Shown here piece after piece: positions 8,478 through 17,655 of a DNA stretch of 64,000 nt; within the stretch, counting starts at the first letter, position 1; each line of letters opens with the position of its first letter. The stretch lies in contig NZ_JBJURJ010000003.1 in assembly GCF_046098205.1 (NCBI RefSeq), forward strand, positions 62,001 through 126,000, read 5' to 3'. A model generated the notes under the pieces. That model was given only the letters and a program-made list of their open reading frames with translations, was not told the origin of the DNA and ran no database searches. Both the position numbers and the translations under genes were made by a program. The DNA is from Paenibacillus_AR mesotrionivorans (lineage in GTDB: Bacteria > Bacillota > Bacilli > Paenibacillales > NBRC-103111).

Positions 8478-9389
8478 TTACCTAAGTCTCGACAACAGTG
8501 CCTCCAGATCGGCAGGCAGGGGCGCTTCAAAAACCAGAGGCGTCCGGAATACCGGATGGATAAAGCCCAACCGCGATGCATGAAGGGCATGTCTTCCCCC
8601 GGGGTAAGACTCCCGGTCCTCCGGGATGCCGTACATGGCGTCTCCAATCAACGGATGCCCCAGATGAGCCATATGGACCCGGATCTGATGGGTGCGCCCC
8701 GTTTCCAGCCGGATCGCCAGAACAGCGGCATCCTCCAGCTGCTCCACCACCCGGTAATGGGTGACAGAGGGGTACCCCGATGGCGTTACAATCCGGTAAT
8801 GGGGGGAGTCCGGGTTGCGGTCAATGGGTGCATCCACGGTTCCTTCCGGGTGCTCCATGTGGCCACGGACCAGTGCGGTGTATTCCTTTTCCACTTTACC
8901 GGCCTTCATCTGTTCAGAAATATGCTGGTGGACATAGGGATTCTTGGCAATGGCCAGAACCCCGGAGGTTTCCCGGTCCAGCCGGTGGACGGGCCGGAAG
9001 CGGATGCGCAAGCCACGCTGCTGCCACATATGCACCACGCCATTGGCCAATGTGTTGGACCAGTGTCCGGTGGTGGGATGGACGATGGTGCCGGCCGGTT
9101 TGTTGACGATAAGGAGGTGCTCATCCTCAAAAATCACATCCACTGGCAGGTCCTGGGGAAGGATGTCCTCGGAATCCTCCTCCTCCATCCGGACCTCCAC
9201 CACATCCCCGGTTTTGACGCGCACGCTGGTGTACCGGCGCTCCCCGTTGACGGTAATCCCTTCCTCCGTCAGCTTGATGCGGGACAGAAGCTTGCGGGAC
9301 AAAGCCATCCTCCGGCGGAGAATGGCCTTCAGCTCCAGGCCGTCATCCCCCTCGGGGACGATATACGTAATCGGCTCATAATAGCTCAT
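8478..9389 (-). CDS. RluA-family 23S rRNA pseudouridine synthase
   Basis: A 303-residue protein. An N-terminal S4-like domain (about residues 15-75) is followed by the RluA catalytic domain with HRLDRETSGVLAIAK, where the Asp is the catalytic residue, and by the later RTHQIRVHMAHLGHPLIGD motif. It isomerises uridine in RNA; the exact site cannot be read from sequence. Its ATG overlaps the TGA of the adenosyltransferase gene (ATGA, 9386-9389), so it is translationally coupled to a cobalamin gene, an arrangement that probably reflects operon packing rather than shared function. Confidence 0.92.
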   Translation of the reverse strand: MSYYEPITYIVPEGDDGLELKAILRRRMALSRKLLSRIKLTEEGITVNGERRYTSVRVKTGDVVEVRMEEEDSEDILPQDLPVDVIFEDEHLLIVNKPAGTIVHPTTGHWSNTLANGVVHMWQQRGLRIRFRPVHRLDRETSGVLAIAKNPYVHQHISEQMKAGKVEKEYTALVRGHMEHPEGTVDAPIDRNPDSPHYRIVTPSGYPSVTHYRVVEQLEDAAVLAIRLETGRTHQIRVHMAHLGHPLIGDAMYGIPEDRESYPGGRHALHASRLGFIHPVFRTPLVFEAPLPADLEALLSRLR

Positions 9390-9955
9390 GATTTCCTGCG
9401 GAATACCTCCCCGCTCCGCTCATATTCCGAATCGGGCACCCCTTCCCGGTGGTTGGCGGCTCTGGCCATGGTGAAGAACAGATCCGACAGCCGGTTCAGG
9501 TAGGTCAACACGGGAGGGTTGATTTCCTCGGTCCGGGCCAATGTCACTACCCGGCGCTCGGCTCGGCGGCAGACGGTACGGCAGACGTGGAACAAGGAAG
9601 AGGCGGGACTTCCTCCGGGCAGTACAAAGCGGGTAATGTCCGGTGTTTCCCCGTCGTAACGGTCGATCAGCTGCTCCAGCTTCACCGTCATTTCGGGAGT
9701 GGCCTTGTACGGCCGCAGCCCCGGCTTGAACAAAGCCAAATCGGAGCCCATATCGAACAGCTCGTTCTGGATCACCTTCATCTCCTGCAGCATATCCTCG
9801 TATTTCACCGGGTCCAGACTGGCCATAGCCTGGCCTACGAAGGAGTTCAGCTCGTCCACGGTGCCATAGGCCTCCACCCGGTTGTCGTCCTTATCCACCC
9901 GGCCGCCGATAACGCCCGTCTGGCCTGCATCCCCTGTCCGTGTATAAATTCGCAT
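9386..9955 (-). CDS. pduO: PduO-type cob(I)alamin adenosyltransferase
   Basis: A 189-residue PduO-type adenosyltransferase: N-terminal RIYTRTGDAGQTG (ATP-binding), the VEAYGTVDELNSFVG helix, and RFVLPGGS plus CRRAERRVVTL near the C-terminus, all hallmarks of this trimeric family. It transfers the adenosyl group of ATP to cob(I)alamin, or to cobyrinic a,c-diamide. It is followed by rluA and preceded by cobQ, consistent with acting just before amidation. Two ATGs (9958 and 9955) share the binding site AGGAGG; the second has the better spacing. Confidence 0.92.
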   Translation of the reverse strand: MRIYTRTGDAGQTGVIGGRVDKDDNRVEAYGTVDELNSFVGQAMASLDPVKYEDMLQEMKVIQNELFDMGSDLALFKPGLRPYKATPEMTVKLEQLIDRYDGETPDITRFVLPGGSPASSLFHVCRTVCRRAERRVVTLARTEEINPPVLTYLNRLSDLFFTMARAANHREGVPDSEYERSGEVFRRKS

Positions 9956-9974
9956 CATTCTTCCTCCTCTCCAT

Positions 9975-11624
9975 TTATTCTATCATCGCATAAATCCGCT
10001 CCATATCCAAATGGCTGCGCACATGCTCCGCCAGCCGGTCAATGGCCTCATCCCGGCGTTTGCCGAATTGCAGCAGCTCTTCCTCCGGCGGCCAGCCTCT
10101 GTGCATCCGCAGGCGGTTCAACCAGCTTCTGCGCAGGGTGTCATTATGCAAAATACCATGAATGTACGTTCCCCACACCACACCGTCCTCCGATTGTGCT
10201 CCTTCGGCGTGGGGCTCCGCCCGTTCCATAGACACGACCGATTCGGACACCCGGAAGGGATGGGACACCGGCTCCAGAAACCGGCTTTCGCCCATATGGA
10301 TCTCGTAGCCTTCGACAGGATGGAGGTTTTGCTCGGCAAACAGGCTGCCCGTCCCTTCTACCCGGACGGTTTTTTTGACGGGCGTGAAGACCGTTTCTAC
10401 CGGGAAAAAGTTTAGTCCTTCCGCTTCGTCCCGGTCCGACTCCACATGCCCGGGGTCCAGAAGACGGCGGCCCATCATCTGGTAACCTGCGCAGATGCCC
10501 AATATAGCCCTCCCTGCAGCCCGGTGCTCCAGCAGCTTGTCCGCCAACCCGGCGTCGCGCAAGAAGGCCAGGTCATCCATGGTGTTTTTGCTGCCTGGCA
10601 GAATCACCGCATCCGGGTTTCCCCATTCCCCCGGATGCTCCACATACCGGAGCTCCACATCCGGCTCCTCGTCCAGCGGGTCAAAATCCGTAAAGTTGGA
10701 CAAACGGGGCAGACGCAGAACGGCGATGTCCAGCTTGGGTGAGCCGGGTGCTTGGCCGCCGGCGGATGAACCGGAGCCGGCTGCTGCAGATCCTTCAGGC
10801 TGCTGCAACGGCGTTCCTGTCCCGCTTTCCTTCAGACTGTTTGCCGCCTTGCGCCGGTTTTGCTCTCTCTTGGTATCCAGCGAGGCGGAATCCTCATCCT
10901 CCAGCCCTAGCCGGGGCAAATAAGGAATAACCCCCAGCACAGGCTTGCCGGTGCGCTCCTCCAGCCAGTCCAGACCCGGCTTCAGGAGGGATACATCCCC
11001 ACGGAATTTATTGATGACAAAGCCTTTGATGCGGTCACGTTCATGGGGCTCCAGAAGCTCCAGCGTACCGACGATGGACGCGAACACACCACCCCTGTCG
11101 ATGTCCGCCACCAGAATGACCGGAGCATCGGCCCAGCCGGCCAGCCGCATGTTGACAATATCCCGGTCCTTGAGGTTAATTTCGGCAGGGCTGCCCGCAC
11201 CTTCGATCACCACCAGGCTATAGGTATCCCGAAGGCGGCCCAAGGCCTCCCGCACAATGCCCCCCGCCTCCTCCAGATACTCCTCCCGGTATGCCCGGGC
11301 CTCATAATTCCGCAAGGGGCGGCCATGCACCACCACCTGCGCGGTCATATCCTTCACCGGCTTCAGCAGAATCGGGTTCATGTCCGTAGTGGCGGCAATA
11401 CGGCAGGCATCTGCCTGCAATCCCTGGGCCCGGCCGATTTCCTTGCCGTCCGGAGTCACATAGGAGTTCAGGGACATATTCTGGGACTTAAAGGGAGCCG
11501 TGCGGAAGCCGTCCTGTACGAAAATCCGGCATAAGGCGGTGGTCAGGATGCTTTTGCCCACATCAGAGGCGGTCCCTTGAAGCATAATGGTTTTCCCGGC
11601 GGGTTTTACTTCCGGTTGCTGCAT
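9975..11624 (-). CDS. cobQ: Cobyric acid synthase
   Basis: A 549-residue CobQ/CbiP. The N-terminal dethiobiotin-synthetase-like domain begins MLQGTASDVGKS and includes FKSQNMSLNSYVTPDGKEIGRAQ and VIEGAGSPAEINL. The C-terminal glutamine amidotransferase domain has the catalytic cysteine in ILGICAGYQMMG and the His region TYIHGILHND. It adds four amide groups to adenosylcobyrinic a,c-diamide. It is longer than the usual size of about 500 because of a low-complexity insert (roughly residues 255-300) between the two domains. The ATG at 11624 (MQQPEVK) is chosen because the fold starts shortly after; 24 upstream codons look non-homologous. CobQ implies amidation as in de novo synthesis, although early corrin-ring genes are not in the window. 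Confidence 0.92.
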   Translation of the reverse strand: MQQPEVKPAGKTIMLQGTASDVGKSILTTALCRIFVQDGFRTAPFKSQNMSLNSYVTPDGKEIGRAQGLQADACRIAATTDMNPILLKPVKDMTAQVVVHGRPLRNYEARAYREEYLEEAGGIVREALGRLRDTYSLVVIEGAGSPAEINLKDRDIVNMRLAGWADAPVILVADIDRGGVFASIVGTLELLEPHERDRIKGFVINKFRGDVSLLKPGLDWLEERTGKPVLGVIPYLPRLGLEDEDSASLDTKREQNRRKAANSLKESGTGTPLQQPEGSAAAGSGSSAGGQAPGSPKLDIAVLRLPRLSNFTDFDPLDEEPDVELRYVEHPGEWGNPDAVILPGSKNTMDDLAFLRDAGLADKLLEHRAAGRAILGICAGYQMMGRRLLDPGHVESDRDEAEGLNFFPVETVFTPVKKTVRVEGTGSLFAEQNLHPVEGYEIHMGESRFLEPVSHPFRVSESVVSMERAEPHAEGAQSEDGVVWGTYIHGILHNDTLRRSWLNRLRMHRGWPPEEELLQFGKRRDEAIDRLAEHVRSHLDMERIYAMIE

Positions 11625-11696
11625 ACGTGACGCCAGCCCCCTCTCAATGGTAAAAGTCTGTATTACGGTAAAATGACAGGTTAATTCAAGCTGCAT

Positions 11697-12077
11697 CGGG
11701 ATAGGCTCAGGCTCAGGAAAGGTCCAGCAGGTTTTGTGGGCTGTCCCCCCTCATTCTCGGGCTGGCACCGGATTAGCGGAAAGGATTTTCCGCTAACGCA
11801 ACGCCCGGAGGCGAGAAGCGCAAATAGCGGAAGCATTTTTCCGCTATCCCGTTATCTAAGGGATAGCTACAGGGCAAATCGCGCCAATAACGGAAAATCG
11901 TTTCCGTTATGGTAGATGAAATCCCTGAATGGATGGGATTAACGGAAGTCCGCTTCCGCTATCTCGCATTCACACTGACATTCATCTTGGCTTCCACCTT
12001 CCCCATTACAGCAAACCTACAGCAAACAAGCATAGCTGGGTTAGCCTATATCCTATCCCCGTCGCCAGCCCGACCAG
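11697..12077. repeat. Intergenic palindrome cluster, TAGCGGAA/TTCCGCTA family
   Basis: No gene is seen here. Four imperfect palindromes of one family lie close together: 11773-11796 (TTAGCGGAAA...TTTTCCGCTAA), 11825-11846, 11887-11910 (ATAACGGAAA...TTTCCGTTAT) and 11939-11961. Each has arms of about 9-10 bp and a loop of 3-5 bases. The same family recurs near 17.3-17.5 kb and 45.6-45.8 kb. Confidence 0.8.
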
Positions 12078-13172
12078 CTACCCCCGCAAATCCTCCAAAC
12101 AAGCAGCCAGTGCCGCAACCAGCCTCATATTGTCCTCATGGCTTCGGATAGCCGACCGTCCGTACCTGTCGTCCAGACCCTGATAGGTGGCAGCGCTGCG
12201 GATCAGAATGCCTCTGCGCCCCATTGCTTCCTGCAGGCTGTGGATGGTGACGCCCCATTCCGAAGGGATGCGGAACAGCAGGTAGTTGGCGGCACTGGGG
12301 GTCGCCCGGAGACCAAGTCCGGTCAGCGCCTGGGTCAACCAGGCCGATTCCTCATGCAGCCAATCCCGGGTTGCCCTTGCGTACTCCTCATCCCCCAGCA
12401 CGGCCTGCCCGATGCGCTGGGCCAGGCCGTTGACGCTCCATTCCACCTGCAGGCGTTTCATGGCTTCGATCCAGCCCTGGCCTGCCACTGCAAAACCAAG
12501 ACGCAGACCGGGAACCGTATAGAACTTGGTCATCGAGCGGACCACACACAGCCTGTCCGATTCTGCCGCCTGGCGGATGAAGCTCACTCTCTCTTCCTCA
12601 CCGGAGAAATCGATGAAAGCCTCATCGAGAATCACCGGCTTCCCTGCAGCCGTCAGCTGGCGGACGAACTCAGGCGGGAGCAGCCGCCCTGTAGGATTGT
12701 TGGGATGCCCGAACAGAAACAGTTCGGCCTCCCTGGCAGCCTTTTGCACCTCTGCCAAGCTCCAGACCGGATCAAACTCCCGTTCCGCAGAAAGCGGGAT
12801 GTCCACGATTCCGGCCCCGGCTCGCTGGGCAGCGGTGGCATATTCCCGGAAGGAAGGCTGCAGAAGCCCTACTGTCCGGGGACTCCGGGACCGCACCGCC
12901 AGATCAATGATCTCGGCAGCGCCGTTGCCTGCCAGCACACAAGAGGCGGAAACGCCGTATACCTCACCGATTCGTTGACGCAGCTCCCGGCAATCCGGGT
13001 CCGGGTAACGCGATAGCTCCCGCCTCCATTCCTCCTGGATTATCCGCCCCGCCGCCTCCGGCGGACCCAGGGGATTCATGTTGGAGCTAAAGTCCAAAAA
13101 GCTGTTTTTATCCAAACCGTACAGCTCCGCCGCCGTCCAGACGTCACCGCCGTGCCCGTGTTTTTCAAGCAT
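12078..13172 (-). CDS. cobD: L-threonine-O-3-phosphate decarboxylase
   Basis: A 364-residue fold-type I PLP enzyme of the CobD type. The opening HGGDVWTAAELYGLDKNSFLDFSSNMNPLGPP is diagnostic, and the PLP lysine lies in VRSMTKFYTVPGLRLGF. It makes (R)-1-aminopropan-2-ol phosphate for the nucleotide-loop linker used by CbiB, encoded two genes upstream in the same operon. The second of two adjacent ATGs (13175, 13172) is taken. The spacing to cobS (29 bp) supports co-transcription. Confidence 0.88.
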   Translation of the reverse strand: MLEKHGHGGDVWTAAELYGLDKNSFLDFSSNMNPLGPPEAAGRIIQEEWRRELSRYPDPDCRELRQRIGEVYGVSASCVLAGNGAAEIIDLAVRSRSPRTVGLLQPSFREYATAAQRAGAGIVDIPLSAEREFDPVWSLAEVQKAAREAELFLFGHPNNPTGRLLPPEFVRQLTAAGKPVILDEAFIDFSGEEERVSFIRQAAESDRLCVVRSMTKFYTVPGLRLGFAVAGQGWIEAMKRLQVEWSVNGLAQRIGQAVLGDEEYARATRDWLHEESAWLTQALTGLGLRATPSAANYLLFRIPSEWGVTIHSLQEAMGRRGILIRSAATYQGLDDRYGRSAIRSHEDNMRLVAALAACLEDLRG

Positions 13173-13201
13173 CATTTTTCACCGACCTTACTCTATCTTC
13201 T

Positions 13202-14017
13202 TCACAGCAGTCTGCCTGCCAGCAGAATAACCAGCAGCAAAAAGGTTTCCGTCAGCTCATTAATGGCCCCGTAGGTATCCCCCGTCAGACCGCCCAGCCT
13301 AGCCGCCAGCCTGCGGGCCAGCAAAACACTGAAGCCGAGAGCCGGCAAACCAAGAGCAATGGCAAAAACTATGCCTGTCTGGACCGCTTCGCCGCTCCAA
13401 ACCCCCGTACCTGCCGACAACCCCGCAGCCAGGACTGTACAAACGGCCAGCTGCCTGCCGCCAAAGCCGGACAGCAATCCGCCTAATCCTCCACCGGACC
13501 GGGCATACGGCCACCAGGCGACAGCTGCCGCCATGCACCACCGGCTCCAGATGGCCACCGCAGGCAATAATCCGACTCCGTTCTGCCAGCCGGACTCCAG
13601 CAGGCCCTCCAATAGGGCAAACTTCATCAGCAGCTGCAGCACACAGGCCGCCGCCCCCATAGCTCCAACCCGGCTATCCTTCATAATGGCCAGCATGTCC
13701 TCACGGGAACGGTGGCTCAGCACACCGTCCGCCGTGTCCATCAGCCCGTCCAAATGAAAGCCTCCAGTCAGCATCACCCACAGCCCGGTGAGCAAAGCGG
13801 CAGCAGGCACAGGGGGCAAAAGCCAGGACAAGCCCCAACCCGCCCCGGCAAGGACAATCCCAATAGCCAGTCCTACCAAGGGGTAACAAACCACACTCCT
13901 GCGGAGGACCTTGTTGTTGAAGGGGATGGCCACCGGCACCGGGAAGCGGCTTAGCAGCTGGAACGCCGCCCCGAGGGGATGCATTATTTCCAGCCAGCCT
14001 GAATTGCGATTGCGCAT
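13202..14017 (-). CDS. cobS: Adenosylcobinamide-GDP ribazoletransferase (cobalamin synthase)
   Basis: A 271-residue polytopic membrane protein with the CobS signature GGFHLDGLMDTADGVLSHRSRE and the later LTGDTYGAINELTET near the C-terminus. It joins adenosylcobinamide-GDP to alpha-ribazole at the membrane, the last step of coenzyme B12 assembly. The ATG at 14017 has GGAGGTGT immediately upstream and overlaps the end of cbiB by 34 bp; a second ATG at 13984 sits in a TAATG overlap with the cbiB stop and is an alternative. Confidence 0.92.
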   Translation of the reverse strand: MRNRNSGWLEIMHPLGAAFQLLSRFPVPVAIPFNNKVLRRSVVCYPLVGLAIGIVLAGAGWGLSWLLPPVPAAALLTGLWVMLTGGFHLDGLMDTADGVLSHRSREDMLAIMKDSRVGAMGAAACVLQLLMKFALLEGLLESGWQNGVGLLPAVAIWSRWCMAAAVAWWPYARSGGGLGGLLSGFGGRQLAVCTVLAAGLSAGTGVWSGEAVQTGIVFAIALGLPALGFSVLLARRLAARLGGLTGDTYGAINELTETFLLLVILLAGRLL

Positions 14018-14985
14018 AACACACCTCCGGCAATGAAGTACCCCGTTATGTATAAAAGCTTTACAGTTGAGCGGATGTGGGAGCGCCTCAACGGCATCAG
14101 AGCCCAGCCCATCACCGCCCGCTGGCTGACGGTGCCGCCGTAGACGTTGCGTCCGCCTAACTGCACCCCCATGGCCCCTGCTACAGCAGACTCGGGATAG
14201 CCGCTGTTCGGGCTGGGATGGAGGGCGGCGAAGCTTCTCACCGAACGAAGAGAACGCTTGCCGGACAGACCCGGGGTCAGCCAAGCCGCCAATACCAGCA
14301 GCAGTGCCGTGAGCCGGGCCGGCAGCAGGTTCAGCAGATCGTCCAGCCGGGCGGAGGCCCAGCCGAAGTCACGGTAACGTTCATTACGGTACCCTACCAT
14401 GGAATCCAAGGTGTTGGTTGCCCGGTAGAGAATGGCCAGGGGCGCTCCGCCCAGCAGCGCAAAAAACAGAGGGGAGACCGCTGCATCCACTGTATTTTCC
14501 GCCACCGTTTCCACTGCTGCTCGGGTGATCTCCGGTTCGTCCAGCCCGGCCGTATCCCGGCCCACAATGTAGCCGACCCACTTTCTGGCCTCCGCCAGAT
14601 TCCCTTCCGCCAGGGGGCGGTAAACCTGCATGGCCGCATCCTTCAAACCTTTGAAGGCGATAGTGGTGGAGATAAACCAGACGTTGGCCACCCGGCCAAC
14701 CCAGGGGTGAACCATGTACAGAGCCGTGATCAGGGCGTACATCAGGCCGGAAGACACCACAACTGTCGTGACGGTTAAAATAATGCCCCTTAACCGCTCC
14801 CGCCGGGGAGAGCGCGCTTGAGCCATCTCCGTGCCGGGGGGATATAGACGGGCCTCCAGCCACTTTATCAGCTGCCCCATCAGAATGACAGGATGTTTGG
14901 GCCAGGGCGGATCGCCAATGACCCAGTCCACAACCATCGCCGCCAGCACCATCCACAGAATCTCCGCCGGATGATAAAACAACAT
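13984..14985 (-). CDS. cbiB: Adenosylcobinamide-phosphate synthase
   Basis: A 333-residue integral membrane protein of the CbiB/CobD family: DWVIGDPPWPKHPVILMGQLIKWLE at the start is the family signature, followed by GRDTAGLDEPEITRAAVETVAENTVDA and TNTLDSMVGYRNERYRDFGWASARLDD. It attaches aminopropanol phosphate to cobyric acid, and its partner CobD (12078-13172) makes that substrate. It is tightly packed after cobU (6 bp). Confidence 0.93.
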   Translation of the reverse strand: MLFYHPAEILWMVLAAMVVDWVIGDPPWPKHPVILMGQLIKWLEARLYPPGTEMAQARSPRRERLRGIILTVTTVVVSSGLMYALITALYMVHPWVGRVANVWFISTTIAFKGLKDAAMQVYRPLAEGNLAEARKWVGYIVGRDTAGLDEPEITRAAVETVAENTVDAAVSPLFFALLGGAPLAILYRATNTLDSMVGYRNERYRDFGWASARLDDLLNLLPARLTALLLVLAAWLTPGLSGKRSLRSVRSFAALHPSPNSGYPESAVAGAMGVQLGGRNVYGGTVSQRAVMGWALMPLRRSHIRSTVKLLYITGYFIAGGVLCAIAIQAGWK

Positions 14986-14991
14986 GAGCCT

Positions 14992-15672
14992 TTACCGCCT
15001 TCCCTTTTGCCGGGATGATGGGGACCCTTGTCCCTCCGGTTCATCAGACTCTTCGGCATCGGAGCGTTGAGCGCTCCTGGAGGCCAGTTCCTTTTGCAGC
15101 CGCTTCAGCTCCACGGGAATCCCCGCCGTCACCAGATAAACCTCCTGGCAAATGGCCGCCACACGCCGGTTCATGGCTCCCGCCAGATCCCGGTACAGGC
15201 GTCCCAACGGATATTCCGGCACGATCCCGCTCCCTACCTCATTGGTAACCAGCAGCACATGGTGTCTGACCTGCAGCAGCCGTTCAATCAGCCCGTCTAT
15301 TGCCTCTTCCGCTCGTTGGGCGGCACGCTGGCGGGCTTCCTTGTCCCAGTCGGCTTCTTCCTCAGCAAGAAGAACATTGGTCAGCCACAGGGTGAGGCAG
15401 TCCACCAGCACAACCTGAGGGCCTGCCCGATTGGCCGCCCGGTCCAATGCGCGCAGGGCATCGGACAATAACAACGGTTCCTCCAGCGTATGCCAAAAAA
15501 TATCCTGATCCAGCTCACGTTTTGTGCGGTGGAGGGTGATCCGTTCCTCCATCTCCTCATCGAGCGCCTGGCTCGTGGCAACGTAATAGCCGGTCTCGCT
15601 TAATTCAGCCGCGTAGGCTTCGGCGAAGCCGCTTTTGCCGCTTCTGGCTCCGCCTGTAATCAGCACCAGCAT
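14992..15672 (-). CDS. cobU: Adenosylcobinamide kinase / guanylyltransferase
   Basis: A 226-residue CobU/CobP. The P-loop is ITGGARSGKSGFAE (GGARSGKS at about residues 7-14). The guanylylated histidine lies in ERITLHRTKRELDQD, and VLVDCLTLWLTNVL and LVTNEVGSGIVPE are further signatures. It phosphorylates and guanylylates adenosylcobinamide. The C-terminal tail of about 35 residues (SRSAQRSDAEES...) is charged, longer than usual and probably disordered. Confidence 0.93.
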   Translation of the reverse strand: MLVLITGGARSGKSGFAEAYAAELSETGYYVATSQALDEEMEERITLHRTKRELDQDIFWHTLEEPLLLSDALRALDRAANRAGPQVVLVDCLTLWLTNVLLAEEEADWDKEARQRAAQRAEEAIDGLIERLLQVRHHVLLVTNEVGSGIVPEYPLGRLYRDLAGAMNRRVAAICQEVYLVTAGIPVELKRLQKELASRSAQRSDAEESDEPEGQGSPSSRQKGRR

Positions 15673-15708
15673 GTGGTCCCCACTCCCTTGCCTGTTATGA
15701 AGAAATTG

Positions 15709-16776
15709 TTAATGCCCTTCGCTTCCGCTTACCCCTGCCTGGGCAAAGGTAGCCATCTCGGCCATGATTTTCACCGCTGCCTCTACCAAATGGAAAGCCA
15801 ACACCGCACCGGTTCCTTCGCCAAGCCGCATATCCAGTCCCAGCATCGGCGAGATGCCGGCTTCCTTTACCAGCAGCGCATGCCCCTGCTCCCCGGACAG
15901 ATGGGACCCGATCATGTACCCCTTCGCTGCCGGAGCCAGTCTGGCTGCCGTGAGAGCCGCTGCCGTGGAGATGAAACCGTCGATGACAATGGGCTTGCGG
16001 GAGGAGGCCGCCCCGAGAATCAGTCCGGTCAACCCGGCGATTTCCAAACCGCCTACCTTGGCCAGCACATCCATCGGGTCCTCGGGATTAGGCAGGTTGG
16101 TTTGAAGCGCCTGTTCGATGACTTCAATTTTGCGGACCAGCCGCTGGTCGCTGATGCCTGTGCCTCGACCTGCCGCGGCAGCCGGGGTAATCCCGCCGAA
16201 AGCCGCGAGAATCGCCGCACTGGGAGTAGTATTGCCGATGCCCATCTCGCCAGTGGCGAACAGCCCTGTGCCTTGCGCCGCCAGCTCCAGCGCCAGCTCG
16301 TAACCGGCCTTTACTGCCGCTTCCGCTTCCTCCCGGGTCATCGCCGCTTCCTTGGCCATATTGCGGGTGCCCCGGCGGATTTTGCGGTTCAAGAGCCCGG
16401 GATGCTCCACGTCTCCATTTATACCCATGTCCACACATACCACGTTCGCTCCGGCATGCCGGGCCAGTACATTGACCGCTGCTCCCCCGGCAAGGAAGTT
16501 CAGCACCATCTGCCAGGTAACCTCAGACGGAAACGCGCTGACCCCCTCCTCGCATACGCCGTGATCTCCTGCCATCACCACCACCGTTTTGGTGCCCAAG
16601 GACGGAGCCAGCTCACCGGTAATGCCGGCCAGCTGCACGGCAATCTCCTCCAGCTTGCCCAGACTGCCCGGAGGTTTGGTCAACTGATCGAGATGCTGCT
16701 GCGCCCGTTCCATAGCTCCCTCATCCAACGGCAGAATTCCCGCCGTCATTTCCTCAATACCCTTAACATACGACAT
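15709..16776 (-). CDS. cobT: Nicotinate-nucleotide-dimethylbenzimidazole phosphoribosyltransferase
   Basis: A 355-residue CobT. Family motifs include DQLTKPPGSLGKLEEIA, VMAGDHGVCEEGVSAFP, GEMGIGNTTPSAAI and, near the C-terminus, DMRLGEGTGAVLA, whose Glu is the catalytic base. It makes alpha-ribazole phosphate for the lower ligand. It is the first gene of the cobTU-cbiB-cobS-cobD unit. The long repeat-filled gap upstream (879 bp) separates it from the importer genes, so it probably has its own promoter. Confidence 0.93.
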   Translation of the reverse strand: MSYVKGIEEMTAGILPLDEGAMERAQQHLDQLTKPPGSLGKLEEIAVQLAGITGELAPSLGTKTVVVMAGDHGVCEEGVSAFPSEVTWQMVLNFLAGGAAVNVLARHAGANVVCVDMGINGDVEHPGLLNRKIRRGTRNMAKEAAMTREEAEAAVKAGYELALELAAQGTGLFATGEMGIGNTTPSAAILAAFGGITPAAAAGRGTGISDQRLVRKIEVIEQALQTNLPNPEDPMDVLAKVGGLEIAGLTGLILGAASSRKPIVIDGFISTAAALTAARLAPAAKGYMIGSHLSGEQGHALLVKEAGISPMLGLDMRLGEGTGAVLAFHLVEAAVKIMAEMATFAQAGVSGSEGH

Positions 16777-16785
16777 GTGTTATGC

Positions 16786-17240
16786 TCCTTCCTCTATGTA
16801 AAAAAATGAACTCTCTCTCCCAGTCTGCCTTCCCTTAAGGGTAATCAACTATGTATCGGCGGCGCTTACGTCCCAACTTCCCACCACTAACCTTCAACTC
16901 CGCCGTCACTCTACCCGCTAAGGAAACTCTGCAACTCTTACATCCCAACTTCCCACCACTAACCTTCAACTCCGCCGTCACTCTACCCGCTAAGGGAACT
17001 CTGTGACTCTTAGAGGCTGAAAACAAAAGGTTTTCGATTCTAACGGAACTCAGAAGCCCTTACATGGCCCAAAGCTGTCCCTTCGCAGCATTTTCAGCCG
17101 CTAAGAGTCGCTCAGTTCCGTTAACGCGCCAAACTCCCCAAATTCCTCGTCTAAGAGCTTCTCAGTTCCGTTACGCGCATAACCCCCGCCGCCGGATTAC
17201 CTTACCCGCAGGTACCTGCTATAAAGAGCATATTAGTTTG
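16786..17240. repeat. Intergenic repeats including a 72-bp tandem duplication
   Basis: No convincing gene. Two near-identical 72-bp units lie head to tail at 16866-16937 and 16938-17009, each ending in a GCTAAGG(G)AACTCTG...ACTCT motif. Further right come TAACGGAACTCAGAAG...CTTA (17041-17062) and two inverted copies ending CTCAGTTCCGTTA (near 17100-17122 and 17152-17175). These belong to the same TAACGGAACT family as the repeats at 32.3-32.5 kb. Confidence 0.75.
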
Positions 17241-17319
17241 TGGCTGGTTGAGTCCTAGAGGTCGCAGGTTAGTCGTCAAAACACACTAAGTTTGCCAATA
17301 ACATTCGCTGCGATACCGT

Positions 17320-17525
17320 ATTTCAGGTTAGCGGAAGGCATTGTTGCGCTATCTCCTCCTATATCGGGAAAAGCGGGCAATAGCGGAAGGAAAACTTCCG
17401 TTATTGCCCCTGCGGACAAAGGTTTGTTGGCAAAAGGTCTGCAATAGCGGAAAACTGCCTTCCCCTATTGCGCCAATATGGGCGACAGCAGCCGAATAGC
17501 GGAAGGTAAGCTTCCGCTAACGTCA
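17320..17525. repeat. Intergenic palindrome cluster, TAGCGGAA family
   Basis: At least three imperfect palindromes: 17376-17408 (GGGCAATAGCGGAAGG...TTCCGTTATTGCCC, extended arms), one near 17432-17465 (GCAATAGCGGAAAA...CCCCTATTGCGCC) and 17493-17524 (GAATAGCGGAAGG...CTTCCGCTAACG). A partial copy is at 17328. Together with the preceding block they fill the gap between cobT and the importer ATPase. From 17525 to 17655 I see only GC-rich sequence without a clear feature. Confidence 0.75.
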
Positions 17526-17655
17526 GCTTAGCCGGGTGGCCGACCTTCGCCCGGCCCTTCCAATCAGGGGCGGAACAGCGCCCCTCGCCTCCGGCGACCA
17601 CGGCTCCGGCGGCGTCAGCCCCTTTCCGGCGCCAACGGCCCTGCCGCCTGCCGGC

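Noticed and set aside
16835..17026. 63-codon minus-strand frame with an internal 24-residue repeat
   Set aside because: It is simply the translation of the 72-bp tandem duplication; there is no ribosome site or similarity.
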